A stretch of 64,000 nucleotides of DNA from Megascapheus bottae (taxonomy: Eukaryota > Chordata > Mammalia > Rodentia > Geomyidae): positions 6,666,106 to 6,730,105 of the forward strand of contig JANJXV010000024.1 in NCBI GenBank assembly GCA_024803745.1. Reading direction: 5' to 3'. Below the pieces are notes generated by a model that saw nothing but the letters and a program-made list of their open reading frames with translations, did no database searches and was not told the DNA's origin. The translations under genes were made by a program, and so were the position numbers. This document shows, one piece after another, positions 36,411 through 48,368 of the stretch (within the stretch, counting starts at the first letter, position 1; each line of letters opens with the position of its first letter).

Positions 36411-38497
36411 AGAATACTTAAGAGCACTCAGTCATTTTCATATATTTATAATCCAGACTTTCTAATAATTTGGAGTTCAGAATAAACATTGAAAGCTGAG
36501 CATCCATTTTTCAATACACTTGGTGTGTTGTTCATGCCTATAATGTTTCACCCCAAGACTTCCAAATTACAGGACAGTACATTCCGAAGCCTGTAGAGAA
36601 AATTTAAGTTATCAGGGATTTAAACAAATGTGACAATAAAGTAAAGTTGCCATTATTTTTATTTCCTTAAGATGCACTTATGTTAAAAAAAATTACAGTA
36701 AAATAATGTAAAATAATGATATTAAAGTAAGTTTGCTATCAATAACTACAAATAATTCAAAACTCATAGACAATTGGTAATAGAAAAACACACTGTGAGA
36801 CTGAGTATAAAGAAGGAGATAGAAAACGTTGTGAGTGCAAGAGGAAAACAAGATTAAAGGAACAAATTTCAGTGTCTCCATTTACAACTGCCATTGACTG
36901 ATAAAGGCAGAGAGCCCAGCAGCGTTCTGAATGGAGATCCCTCCTCTTTTCTTTTGAAAGAATCCAGGTAGCCTCCATACTTCTGTGAAGAATGGCATTC
37001 AACTATATCAGAAAACATGAAAGGGCATCTTTTCTTTTAATGAAACTACCCTTGCTTCTCAAAGGCTCTTCTCTTTTATCATTCATTTATTAGGACCTCA
37101 CCAAGTCATGACTGAGTTACAAAACATTATATAGATTGTACTGGTTTATACAAATAAGGAAAATGCCTGTTGAAATAATGCTTTACTTGAACAAATGGTT
37201 CATAATTAAATGAGATTTCAACCTATGCCTGGGTTTGCTTTAAAGGAACCAACACAGGTTACACATTGATGCAAGAAAGGTTTAACTAGGAAAACATCAA
37301 CTCTGAATTTCAAAGATGCATGAAGACCAATACATTTGTAGTCATAGTATTCTTATTTAAGAAACAAGGAGCCTATTTCTTCTTCAAAATAGATATGGCA
37401 GGACATATATTTCCAACAGGATAAATAAGCAACTTTTATCTAAAGATATGTCAGTCTAGTATTATGAGTTAATTTAATCATATAAATTATTGTATAAATT
37501 TTCATCTTTTCTGTAAGTAAACAAATAAATAATATGAATAAACTATACCCCAACCCCCAATCCCCAACCAGTGTCAGAGTTAATTGAAAAATCATGAAAT
37601 TTAAACATTACCCAGACCTAGGCATTAGAATCAAATTTCCACTTCTTTACATGCACACACATTTGCAAACACATGCATGTGCACTTTAAACCTCTTTGCA
37701 TTCAGATTACATGTGGCTAAAGAAAACTCTGTCTTAAACTACATACCCTATCTCACTAAAATGTCTAAATATCCTTCTTGATAGCATTGTTATTTCTTTG
37801 GTATTTTTGAAAAATACATTAATTGTCTCTAAACATAGATCTGAAAACTGATGAAGGCTTTGCAATCACATTTTGGAGGAGTATCACAACTGAATGAAAA
37901 AATGTGATAAGGTTAGGTAAAGATAAAACGTTTAAATAGACAGGGGATTAAATTCGGACTTGGACAACACTTGGCAACTATTTAACCCCTTATAATGTAT
38001 TTTTTTGAATGTTAAAGGAGAAGGAGAATACCAGTAACTACAGACTGAAGTCATTATGAATTTAAGAAACAGGATATATTAAATTGTCTAACTTTGGACT
38101 AAAGATATAGTTATATAGAGATGCAGATATAGACAAATAGATATACCAGAAGCCGCAAGTCACACTTATTAATATTAATGGTAGTACTAGACTCTGAACA
38201 TAAGAGGCAAGCACTCAATCCCTAATCTGTAATTTTAGTCTCTGAATCTAGGAATAATCTTTTTAAAACAAATAAATCAAATATTCATATTCAGAGGAGG
38301 GCATTTTCAATGTAAGTTTACCCAAGTCCTAAAAGATTGGAAAAATATGAATGACTGAGGTACAAAGAGAAAAAATCCTAGATTTAGAGAATTTGAACCA
38401 AATCACAAGGATCACACACAACAATGAATGCTCAGATATTTTCATTGTCAATATACTTAAAATATTAGATTTGAAGCAGGTTAAAAAGAAGTGCAAT
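36411..38497. other. AT-rich non-coding stretch
   Basis: 2.1 kb without a confident element. GTTGTTCATGCCTATAATGT at 36.53 kb hints at a B1 head but is too degenerate to call. Confidence 0.45.
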
Positions 38498-38583
38498 CCT
38501 ATCTGAGATCTAAGGATTGTGGTTCAAAGCCAGGCTGAGCAGGAAATTTCATGTGTCTTACCTCTAATCAGCCAGAAAAATCC
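38498..38583 (+). repeat. B1-Geo composite SINE, internal fragment
   Basis: ATCTGAGATCTAAGGATTGT, GGTTCAAAGCCAGGCTGAGC and CTCTAATCAGCCAGAAAAAT match the B1 3' part and linker of the composite SINE. Head and right module are missing. Confidence 0.75.
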
Positions 38584-38904
38584 TTTGGATTCCCATGACT
38601 GATAAAAAAAAATAGTGAATTTGATCATGGAACCTTCAAAAAATAGATCATAGTAATATGGCCCAGTTTTCCTGAATTTATAGATTTCCAACATTATCAG
38701 TTCTCCAAAATATTCTATTGAAAAACTTACATTTAGCACACATCTTTATTGCTGTAACAGTTCTAATAAAACCTGTAACTGAACAGTCAATGCATTCAAT
38801 TATTAATAATCCATGACTGAGTGTATAAAATAAGCAAAGTAGTTACATTCTATAATACATGCAATGGTCAAACATAATATAACATTTTAAAATAATGACT
38901 TTGA
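38584..38904. other. short non-coding spacer
   Basis: No feature identified. The last 16 bases are the left target-site duplication of the next SINE. Confidence 0.5.
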
Positions 38905-39097
38905 TGGGCCAGGAGTTTGGCCTAGTGGTAGAGTGCTTGCCTAGCATGCACGAAGACCCGGGTCCGATTCCTCCGTACCACATACTTAGAAAAAAGTCGA
39001 AAGTGGTGCTGAGGCTCAAGTGGTAGAGCTCTAGCCTTGAGAAAAATGTCCAAGGACAGTGCTCAGGCCCTGAGCTCAAGCCCAGGACTCGCAAAAA

Positions 39098-39146
<49 letters not shown>
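38905..39146 (+). repeat. IDL-Geo type dimeric SINE with (TAAA)n tail
   Basis: One of the best-preserved copies: GGAGTTTGGCCTAGTGGTAG, GAAGACCCGGGTCCGATTCC, then GCTCAAGTGGTAGAGCTCTA and TGAGCTCAAGCCCAGGACTC. The tail has become a pure TAAA microsatellite at about 39096-39149. A perfect 16-bp target-site duplication, AAAATAATGACTTTGA, lies at 38889-38904 and 39147-39162. Confidence 0.96.
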
Positions 39147-39148
<2 letters not shown>

Positions 39149-39162
39149 AATAATGACTTTGA

Positions 39163-39397
39163 GCCGGTGCAGTGGCTCACGCCTGTAATCTTAGCTAGTC
39201 AGGAGGCTGAGATCTGAGGATCACAGTTCAAAACCAGCTTGGGCACAAAAGTACCTGAGACTTTATTTCCAATTAACCTCTAGAAAATGGCAAGTGGGGC
39301 TTAGCTCAAGGGTAAGGTAATAACCTTGAGCAGAATAGCTCAGGGACAGTGCCCAGGTCGAGTTCAAGCCCCATGATCCACAAAAAAATAATTAAAA
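39163..39397 (+). repeat. B1-Geo composite SINE
   Basis: Complete: GCCGGTGCAGTGGCTCACGC and CCTGTAATCTTAGCTAGTCA (B1 head), TTTCCAATTAACCTCTAGAA (linker), GGGGCTTAGCTCAAGGGTAA and CGAGTTCAAGCCCC (right module), A-rich tail. It starts exactly at the right duplication of the previous SINE. AATGACTTTAA at 39398-39408 is a third, slightly altered copy of that site. Confidence 0.95.
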
Positions 39398-39550
39398 ATG
39401 ACTTTAAAGGTAAAAAATTAAAACTCATAATATTTTGGAATGCAATTTTGATTGTTTTGTGAAAAACTGATACAAATTTTGAATATTAATTTATGAAATT
39501 CACAGCTGAAAAAAACTCTAACAAATGTATATCTCAAAATATGTAATTGC

Positions 39551-39741
39551 GGCTGCGAGTTTGCCTAGTGATAGAGTGCTTGCCTAGCATGCATGAAGAT
39601 TCCGGTTCGATTCCTTGGTAAAACATACATAGAAAAAAGCTGAAAGTGGTGCTGAGGCTCAAGTGGTAGAGCTCTAGCCTTGAGGAAGTCCAAGTACAGT
39701 GCTCAGGCCCTGAGCTCAAGTACAGGACTGGCAAAAAAAAA
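39551..39741 (+). repeat. IDL-Geo type dimeric SINE
   Basis: GAGTTTGCCTAGTGATAGAG and TTCCGGTTCGATTCCTTGG (left half) are followed by GCTCAAGTGGTAGAGCTCTA and the poly(A) tail. ATGTAATTGC at 39541-39550 and 39742-39751 is a perfect 10-bp target-site duplication. Confidence 0.95.
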
Positions 39742-39751
39742 ATGTAATTGC

Positions 39752-40599
39752 AATTTTTTGTATTATGTGAGTTAGCTCCAGAATCGGGAGAAAAAGCAAA
39801 GGAGACTTGTCCCTTATTGTATGGTATTAACATTTAACTGTTATTTATAGCTAACATAAAATTAGCCCCCATAAGTGATGTCTAAGATCAGATGATTTAC
39901 TTCATTGCATCACTTAGAGCCAATGAAGCAGAGTAAGTAATTGGCAGAAAAAAATAAAACTATAGTGAAATTGCAAATCAGGGCAACTGCCATTAACAAA
40001 AATGTACTGGTCTCATTATAGACACTGTATGTGGCCTCCTGTCTAATTTCTAAGTGTCACCCCTTGCTATCCAAGCTTCACAACAATATTATCTACTACC
40101 ATAATCTTAGCTGTAAGTGAAATATAATGTAAGAATACATTTAGAACAGTATAGGTTTTATATTTATGCTACAGTGTTCCAGATACCTTATCAATTAACT
40201 AGATTTATTTCTGGCCCTCTTTTTCTAATCATAGATATAGTAATTCACTTAAATAGAAAGTGTGAAAGTGAGAGTTCAGTAATTCATACTACATAAAACA
40301 TGCAGAGGAAAATTTATTTTACTTATGGGAAATGTATGGAAATTACAGAGAAATTAAAAAAAGAAGCTTTCCAGAAATACGTTTTTGGCTTCTTGAACTG
40401 TGAAATCTGATTGGAAAAATTCATGAGAATAGTTTCTTGTGAGAAAATTAAGGGAATTATGAATATGTCAGACTGAAATAAGAACACAGAAAAGAAACTT
40501 GAAAATCTTTGAAATCTATCATGATACTTTACCATCTCAATTGGGAAAAATTCTAAATATTTTATCCTAAGTTTAATGTAAATTTTCAATGACTTCAAA
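39752..40599. other. AT-rich non-coding stretch
   Basis: No gene or repeat identified. A 91-codon minus-strand frame at 40323-40598 has no recognisable domain. Confidence 0.45.
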
Positions 40600-40775
40600 A
40601 CCTAGGAAAATTGAAAGGAGGGATGAGGTTGGAAAAGGTTGGGAGAATGATGGAAAGAGTGACATTGATAAAGATGCATTCTACTAATTAATGGACATGT
40701 TGAATTCAAACCCTGTGTGCAACTGCTTAAGATTTAAAAAATTAAAAGGTAAAATAAAAAATAAAATTGCATAGA
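40600..40775 (+). mobile_element. older rodent LINE-1 3' end
   Basis: A purine-rich stretch (GGAGGGATGAGGTTGG) is followed by ATGGACATGTTGAATTCAAA, CCCTGTGTGCAACTGCTTA and an A-rich tail. The pattern resembles older rodent LINE-1 3' ends. Confidence 0.55.
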
Positions 40776-42544
40776 AAAAATGTAATTTTAAAACACTGGT
40801 AATTGTATTTGTAAAGATAATGGTTGTCCTAATATCTAAAACAATAACATTTAATAATTTTGACCATTTATATTCTTCTTATAGCTTTTGTCTGAAATTT
40901 CAGATTATTGCTAACAATGTACAGGATATATTAATATTTAATTGTATACATTTCTTGCATTTTCTGCTTTATTGGTTCATAAATAGTTTAAACATTTACT
41001 TGGTCCATTTTGTTTAGGTCACTAGCCTATAAGAAAAAGAAGTAAATATTCTGGATATATAATAAAAATATGTCAGAATATTTCTTTATCCTTAAAACTT
41101 ATGACAAAAACACCTAAAAGAACCAAGGCCCTTTTAACTCAAGGATTATACCAACCTATAGAATTTTGTATATTTTTATATATAATACTTCTAATGAAAA
41201 GTGGATTATAAATTATTATACATTGTACTAACCAAAATGATATCTTAGATTAAAGAATTTTTACATCAAGGACATGCGTGTGTAGCTACATTGTCAGTCA
41301 ACCCCATTTAATTCCAACAATAGTAACAAATGGTACCTCTTAAATTCAGTTGCTCATTCCTTGTACAATGCTCTTCTGGCAATGAAGATGCTTCTGGAAA
41401 AGGGACTCATTGCACATTGAGACGCAATTATAAGCAAGACTGACATCTATTTTACAGTGTGACCTTGGGTAAATCAAAGTTCTTTCCTTTTTACAAAATT
41501 TTCTTCCTACTTTTATTTTGTTAAAGAAGGATTATAGCTGGGGGAGTTTAAATGAAGCTCCCAGTAAATATTCTCTGAAAGGGTTTCTATGCTAAAACAA
41601 ATGAATGAACCCACAAAATACATCCTCACAGAGCTATTTCTGAAGAAAACCACATGCCTGTCTCCTTGTAGTCTTTGAGCTCCCTTCTGGGCCATTACGT
41701 GCACTGCACACCCTCAGTCTTTTTGAATTTGTCTAGCATTTTATCTAGAGTTGGTCAACATCTATTTCCATTTTCACACAATACAATTTTCATCAAACAC
41801 TCAAGGCTATTATATTGCCATATAACTTCAAATAAGCACTTTGTACAACAGAAGCCTAGATAGAACTGAAATTGAATTCGCCATTTCCACCAAGACTTAA
41901 ACATCTGTCATGTGTCCAGCCTTGCACTTGTCATGGATAGAAAGATACAACTTGCCCATCTAGAGCTTCCTCTAGGTGAACAGAAAAGCAAAAGGATGAG
42001 TAATTGCTCCCAACTCTATTATTATTTTAAAGTGAGTGGGTCATGTTTGTTCACTCCAACAGAAATACTTGATTGCAAGAGTTAGCATTTATTTCATAAA
42101 AAATAGTCACAATTAGTCATTTGGTGCCATCCCAATTCTTGATTTATATCCCTTTTTAAATAAAAGCTATTTTCAGAAATTAAGTTCCTATTAAATACTG
42201 TCAGCTGTATTTTATTTGAGTCTTCAAAAAATCATTTATTTAATTCACTTGTCAATGTTTTTCTATCAGTCAAATTTATAAGGTTCCTGATGAGCTGTTT
42301 CTATTGAATTAAAGTGATACTTGGTCTACATAGACTTTAACATGGGAAGATTATAGCAATGGCCCTAAATGTTTAATCAATAGCTATGAGCATAAGATCA
42401 TGTAAAAGGATGCTTATCAAAATGAACTCCAAAAAACAGAAGTTCTTTATTATACTGTTTGTGGTTCATTTTTTTTCTTTTTCCTTTTTTCTTTCTTTTT
42501 TCCCCTTCTTTTGCTGTTTTTGATTTCTGTATTCTTTGTCTTGT
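40776..42544. other. AT-rich non-coding stretch
   Basis: Mostly unrecognised. At 41430-41520 the motif CAGTGTGACCTTGGGTAAAT suggests a MIR core fragment. A pyrimidine-rich run lies at 42468-42510. Confidence 0.45.
41430..41520 (+). repeat. possible MIR core fragment
   Basis: ACAGTGTGACCTTGGGTAAA with CAAAGTTCTTTCC corresponds to the well-conserved MIR core (GTGTGACCTTGGGCAAGT type). The flanks are too diverged to extend it. Confidence 0.45.
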
Positions 42545-42755
42545 ATATGTTTGTCTGATTTGGAGAGGGAAAGGGGAAGCATAGAAATGATGGTTCAAAG
42601 AATAAATCAATTCAAGTTGGGGGAAAGAAGTCAGGAGGAGAAAAAGTGGAAGAGAATGAGGGAAGAAGTAACACTGTTCAAAATGAAATGTACTCATTAC
42701 CGGACTCATGCAGCTCTAACCACTCTGTACCTCACTTTTACAGTAATTTTTAAAT
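42545..42755 (+). mobile_element. older rodent LINE-1 3' end
   Basis: A purine-rich tract (GGAGAGGGAAAGGGGAAGC, then GTCAGGAGGAGAAAAAGTGG) is followed by GAAATGTACTCATTACCGGA, CTCATGCAGCTCTAACCACT and CTGTACCTCACTTTTACAGT. This is the sense counterpart of the antisense motif at 35.37 kb. The 73- and 103-codon open frames here are its products. Confidence 0.65.
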
Positions 42756-44069
42756 AGAAAAGTTCTATGTTTATAAGGCTGTATATAGAATTTATTATGG
42801 AATATATAACTAAATTATATGGTTGTACAATATATAAATTCCACACATTTAGCAAGGCTGTTATGTAATATTAAAGCCATTTATTTACTATGAATGGATA
42901 AGAAAAGTATCTATTCACAGATATAATAATCTTGCCATCTATTTTGCCTTATAGAATCCAATGTTAAGACACCATTTAATCTGGAATAATTTGTAATTTA
43001 AGTAAAAACAAAAGAAGAGAAAAAAAGCAAACAAACTAAAATCAAAACCTCTGCAAGGTTTTGAAATTTAGATGAATGTTAAAATAGTCATCCTGGCTCC
43101 AAGAATCTTTGCATTTGAGGAAATGCAACAGAATTTTTATTTATTCTGAGCAGCATTGGTGGCAGATAAGAGGCAAGGAGCAAAATCAAAATGATAAGCC
43201 CCCAATGCATTATGAAGAAAATTTAAAGGACTTCATTATTATGACAGTCACTTTTCTGAACCAGTCTCCTCTCATGAAATGAAGACAATACACAGAAATT
43301 TCATAGTATAATAACCAAGCAGTCTTTCTTACATCCATTTGATTTCAGAGCAATCAAATTACCTTTGGGTATGAAGTGTACCTGCCTTTAGAGAATACCA
43401 ACTGCAGAGGAGTCAGGCAGAGAAGACATTCCCCAGCCCAGGCATTAAGAGGATGTGTCTAGTATCAGACACAGATAGCACTGCCAAACTAATTAGCTGT
43501 TGTCACAGAAATCTCAGCAGAAACCCTCACTTTCCTATCATTTTTTTCACATATTTGCCTACTCATTCAGCCATCCAAGAAACCTTATATTACATGTAGG
43601 CACTGGTAATATCAACTAACTAGACCTACTTGAAGAGAATCCTAACTTTTTAATGATTACTTCTAAGTCAGGAATTAAAAGAATATACTGCAGATAACTG
43701 AATGACCTAACAATGCTATTTTCTTTAGCATGTATTTGTCATAAATTTAAAAAATGAAAACAGATGTAGCCTTATTCCTTGGAGAGGTTGTTGGGGACAG
43801 GGGCTTTGCTGAGTATGTCCAATAATTCTGCAGGCCATGGAAAGTAAAAATTCTTTACATGAAAGTGTCTACTTCTAGCCCTCTCATGAATGTATGCATT
43901 TATGTGTACTACCTCAGAGGGCTTCTATAATCAAATCTGTATTTACCACGTGCTTCACACCATCCCTTCATGCAGCTCTTCTGAATTAAATAAATGTATA
44001 CTGTGTTTCTAAATTATGCTAGGCCCTATTCTTTTCTGCTAATAATACCTCAGTAAAAAAATCAAAAAG
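42756..44069. other. AT-rich non-coding stretch
   Basis: 1.3 kb without identifiable features. Confidence 0.45.
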
Positions 44070-44077
44070 GCACAAAA

Positions 44078-44312
44078 AGCCAGGTGCTGGTGGCCCAAGC
44101 CTATTATCCTACCTACTCAGGAGGCTGTCATCTGAGGATTATGATTTGAAGCCAGCCCTGGAAGAAAGTCCCCATGAGACTTATCCCCAATGAACTACTC
44201 AAAAAATCTGAAGTGGCATTGTGGATCAAGTTATGCAGTGCTAGCCTTGACCAAAAAGAGTCTCAGGGACAGTGCCCAGCCAAGGGTTCAAACTCAATAT
44301 GGGCAAAAAAAA
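44078..44312 (+). repeat. B1-Geo composite SINE, diverged
   Basis: GCCAGGTGCTGGTGGCCCAA, CCTACCTACTCAGGAGGCTG, TTATCCCCAATGAACTACTC, AGTGCTAGCCTTGACC and GACAGTGCCCAGCC appear in composite-SINE order. GCACAAAA at 44070-44077 and 44313-44320 is a short target-site duplication. Confidence 0.9.
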
Positions 44313-44320
44313 GCACAAAA

Positions 44321-46587
44321 GTCATGGGCTTGCATTGTAAAGAAAACATGGAAGATGAGATAAGAAAGAGAAATAGGGAGAATTTAATCAAAGTACACAA
44401 TATACACATACATATAAATAAATATCACAAAGATACTCCCTTGTATAATTAAGGTATGCCAAAAATAAAAACAAGAAATTAAAAGAAGGAACCACAAGAA
44501 AAATCTGATAGAAGAATTTTTAGAACAAAACAAAGGTTTGAAAAGGACTTGGAGGCAAGAAATCATTTAATCTAAATGAGTATCAGAAAGTAGACTCAAT
44601 GCCTTGGCCCTGTAGGGTAAGCAAGGCAAACAGGAAGGACTGAGGCTGGGAGAGAGCACACAATGAAAACAACATAGAACCATGTAAGCTTTGTGAAGAA
44701 ACTTTTCATGTTAAACCTTTAAATTTTTCATTTGAGTGAAGTGAAAACTAGTCAATCATATAGTTAAAGTTAGTTACTCTGATCATTGATTGATGAAGAG
44801 AATGTAAGAGCTGAAGGTAGAAGTTACAGTTATTTTGAGGTCTAAGACATTTGTGCAAACCAGACCAAGACCCTGGGAGTGTCGAGTATAGGTTGCAGTG
44901 AATAGGACCAATGAGGGTCTGCATACTGTTGAAATAAACAGATAGAAATGGAGACCTTAATTTTTGAATGTATAAATGTGGGCACACATCATTAGAAGAT
45001 CTAAGTTGAGATAGTAAGTAGACAGATATGAAAGTCTGGAGTTCAGGAAGAAGTTGAAGCTGAAGTGGTAAATTTAAGAATTGTTAGCAGAGACATCATT
45101 AACAATCAAATGATTGAGTATACCAATCACAACTAAGTCCCAGGACTGACATTTTTGCAAACTAGCTTATTTTGCACACTTAGTTTATTATGGGATAAGG
45201 TGTCAAAAGACAGTAAACCAGCCATCTTGAATATGAAGCACTGGATCATTAATCTATAGATGAGTGGTTAACTAATGACACAGTGGTTCCTGGTGATACC
45301 ATCAGTGCAAATACATGGATGGATCACAATACATGGACAGTTGTACTTGGGACAGTAGAAAATCAAGAATATTTTGCAGTTGACCAAGACACTGTCATGG
45401 TCTACATAAAGAAATGTGTGACACAGTGGTCGTACACAGTGATTTGAAGGGTCATGGTCTTTATTTGATTACTTTAGTGAGGGGAAAAGTCTTCTTCCTT
45501 GCCCCCAAATGACTCCACACTTTAGGTGTCAACATCCATTCCTTACTTTCAGAAATATCTACCTTTTGATTCAATGCTGCTTCAGGTTTTTAAGCCATGA
45601 ATGGTAGAAAACTGATTAAAAGAATTCAGATCATTTTGTGGTATAACAGCTTGTCATTAATATTTCTAAATAGAAATTAATGTGAAATGTAGTAAATAAA
45701 ATATTCATGTGATATCAATAAAGTTTTTCTTTCTGTCTATACCACTTAGAAACTGCTCAATGTTTGGGAAGAATAAGAGAACTATGGTTCCCTGACTGTA
45801 TTAAAGGATATCAGGCCACCTATATTTCAGTAAAGTTTCCTTTGGAGTTTTTAAATATGTTAAGTTTTTCACATTTTCATCTGTTGTGATAATATGAAAA
45901 TTGTTCTTGCTGAAAGCATTCTGTGACTATCTCCTAAGGAAGGAATTGAAATTAGTAATATGTGCCAGTTAATGTTTTAGAATAAAGACCAGCTGCATAT
46001 ACTAACTAAATCTGTAAATGAGAAAATCTTTGGTTTTGTAATCACATCAACCATAGGAGCTTTAGTTTAAAAGAGATTAAATGTACTTCTAACAACTGCT
46101 TCCAAAACTGTTCATAGCAAAAGAAATGAACACTTATTATCTTGAGAAATGTCAGGAAATAGGATCAAGGTAATATTTTAATCATTATTCACTCAGGTGG
46201 CATTGCATCAGAGGTAAAACACTGTTTTGCAAATTTGTGTAATATTATTACAGTTTTTATCTGTAGTCATTATGCAACCAAATTTCTTTGTGAGACCTGC
46301 CATTACATTCATCCTGGAACATGAATGTATTATCCAAAGTAGCCAATAACTAGTTACTGGATAACATTGAGTCCTGGGGATTTTCATAGGCAAAACTAGA
46401 GTCTAAAGTTATTGAAACTCATTACTTTTAATAGACTTCAAATAATGCAAATGTGAAAGGCCATATAAAAATTCAAGGTTTTATATGAACATGTTTTTAC
46501 TCTTTAAGAGGATGCATAGAAAAATCAACATTAGCAATTTCCTATGGCATGATATAAAATAGCCTTTTCCACTTGATGCCATGATTT
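44321..46587. other. non-coding stretch, no recognised repeat
   Basis: 2.3 kb on which neither strand shows a recognisable gene or family. Short open frames only. Confidence 0.45.
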
Positions 46588-46827
46588 TCTTTTTCTGTTT
46601 GTTGGTCATGGGGCTTGAACCCTGTGCCTGGGAGTGGTCCCTGACCTCTTCAGCTCATGGCTACTGCCCTATCCCTGGAGCCACCAGCTCCACTTCACGT
46701 TTTCTAGTGGTTAATTGGTGATAAGAGTCTCTCCGTCTTTAGTGCCCAGGCTGCCTTTGAACTGCGATCCTCAGATCAGCCTCCTGAATAGCTAGGATTA
46801 CAGGCGTGAGCCACTGCGCCTGTAGGG
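46588..46827 (-). repeat. B1-Geo composite SINE
   Basis: Antisense: GGGGCTTGAACCCTGTGCCT (right module), TTCTAGTGGTTAATTGGTGA (linker), TCCTGAATAGCTAGGATTAC and AGGCGTGAGCCACTGCGCC (B1 head). GCCATGATTT before (46578-46587) and after (46828-46837) is the target-site duplication. Confidence 0.94.
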
Positions 46828-46837
46828 GCCATGATTT

Positions 46838-47861
46838 CTTAAATAGTATATTTAACTCTTATGAAATGAGCGTTCTGGATGATACAGAAAGTAAATGACT
46901 ATTGTTTCAACTATACCTTTTACTGCAGAGGTTGACCTTTATATCTATAAATAAAAATCGTAGAGACATAAATTTATGTAAATACAAGCAATCCATAATT
47001 AAAGCACCAAGTTCGTTGTTCTCAACTTAATCTACAAATTGGGATTATAGAACTTGCGTTATACAAATGTACATACTTTGAAATAGCCTAAGAAATACCA
47101 GAAAAAGATCAAAATAAAAGATACGCTATTAAGGCAACCATTGTCCATATGTCACCCAGATATTTAGGAGCTGTGACTCCACAAAATGAAATCATTAGTA
47201 CAGTATCTCAATTCCAGATGTCAGAGTTCCCAACTGGAGTTTGAATTCAAGTCTTTGTCATTATTCCAAGACCTCAATTTCCTTGGAAAATAAATTATTT
47301 TCTATATATTGCTATACCCTCCACAGGTGATAACATGCTTTCTATATGATTATAAAAAAGCAATTCTGGTAACTTGTACTCATAGTACAATATCGGTTAT
47401 TAAAGTCTCCCAATCCTCTGTTGCTTAGAAAAAGATGGCACAGATTATCTCATAATTCTTCAATTTTTTCATTAAGATATAATTTTAGCAATATATATAC
47501 ACTCATAGAAATCAGGAGAAAACAAAGGCTTACCTCCAAAAAATAAAGAATTCTGTGTTGCATTTATATACATCTTGCATTTAAGGAATATTGAAAGTAG
47601 TCAAATGAATTTTGAAAATCAGACAACAGCCTGTAAATTACAGTTACAATTTTCTTTAGAGATGTGAAGTATACAATGTACAGAATAAGAAAGGAATTCT
47701 CTGTGGTTACCTGAAGAGTGAAAAGACCATTCTGAATGCATTTTGCTACTGATATGCAGGAATCTTACTTTTTCACACAGAAAAGAAAAGATGAATAAGG
47801 AGATATACATGTCCAAAATCTCTTCTATCGTGTGTGACTTACGTTATTTGATTTTTATTGA
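46838..47861. other. AT-rich non-coding stretch
   Basis: 1 kb with no recognised element. A 65-codon minus-strand frame at 47619-47816 has no identifiable similarity. Confidence 0.45.
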
Positions 47862-48368
47862 ATATAATAGTACCTCTTTATCTATAGTGAATATGTTCCT
47901 AAAACCATAATGGATACCTAAAACCATGGACTGGACTGGACTATATGTATACTATGTTCCTTCCTATACAAATTTACACTTTATAAACAGTAAAATATTA
48001 ACAAGCAGGGCACTAGTGGCTCACTCTTGTAATTCTAACTACTCAGAAGGTTCAGATCTGAGGATTGTGGTTCAATGCCAATCTGGGCATGAAAGTCCGT
48101 GAGGCTCTTATCTCCAATTAACCACCAAAAAGTGGTGGAAGTGGCGCTGTGCTCAAGGGGTAGAGCACTAGCCTTGAAATGAAGAGTTCAGGGTCAGTGC
48201 CCAGGCCCAGAATGGGGCTTCTACAAGTGACAAAAAAGATTAACAATATATCAGAAAATAAATTAGAACCATAATACTGCAATAAAAGTTGTGCCAATGT
48301 GTCATCCCTGAGAAAAGAAGCCAAATATTAATGTTTTCACATAGTAGTTGACCAGACATAGTAGCAAT
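47862..48368 (+). mobile_element. Tigger-like (TcMar) DNA transposon remnant
   Basis: The blocks AGTACCTCTTTATCTATAGT, ATGTTCCTAAAACCATAATG, GATACCTAAAACCATGG, TATGTATACTATGTTCCTTC, ATTTACACTTTATAAACAGT and, after an inserted SINE, AACAATATATCAGAAAATAA, GCAATAAAAGTTGTGCCAAT and AGTAGTTGACCAGAC follow the non-coding ends of a Tigger-family element as I remember it. Internal transposase sequence is absent. It was interrupted later by the SINE at 48005-48238. Confidence 0.65.
48005..48238 (+). repeat. B1-Geo composite SINE inside the Tigger-like element
   Basis: GGGCACTAGTGGCTCACTCT (B1 head), TTATCTCCAATTAACCACCA (linker), GCTCAAGGGGTAGAGCACTA and GTGCCCAGGCCC (right module) with a short A-run. 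ATTAACAA at 47997-48004 and 48239-48246 is an 8-bp target-site duplication whose two halves rejoin the transposon sequence. Confidence 0.92.

Noticed and set aside
36525..36600. Possible B1 head (GTTCATGCCTATAATGT)
   Set aside because: Too short and degenerate, with no linker, right module or duplication.
38180..38240. Possible antisense ID head (GAGGCAAGCACTCAATCCC)
   Set aside because: Only one ID-like block is seen and the A/B-box spacing is not recoverable.
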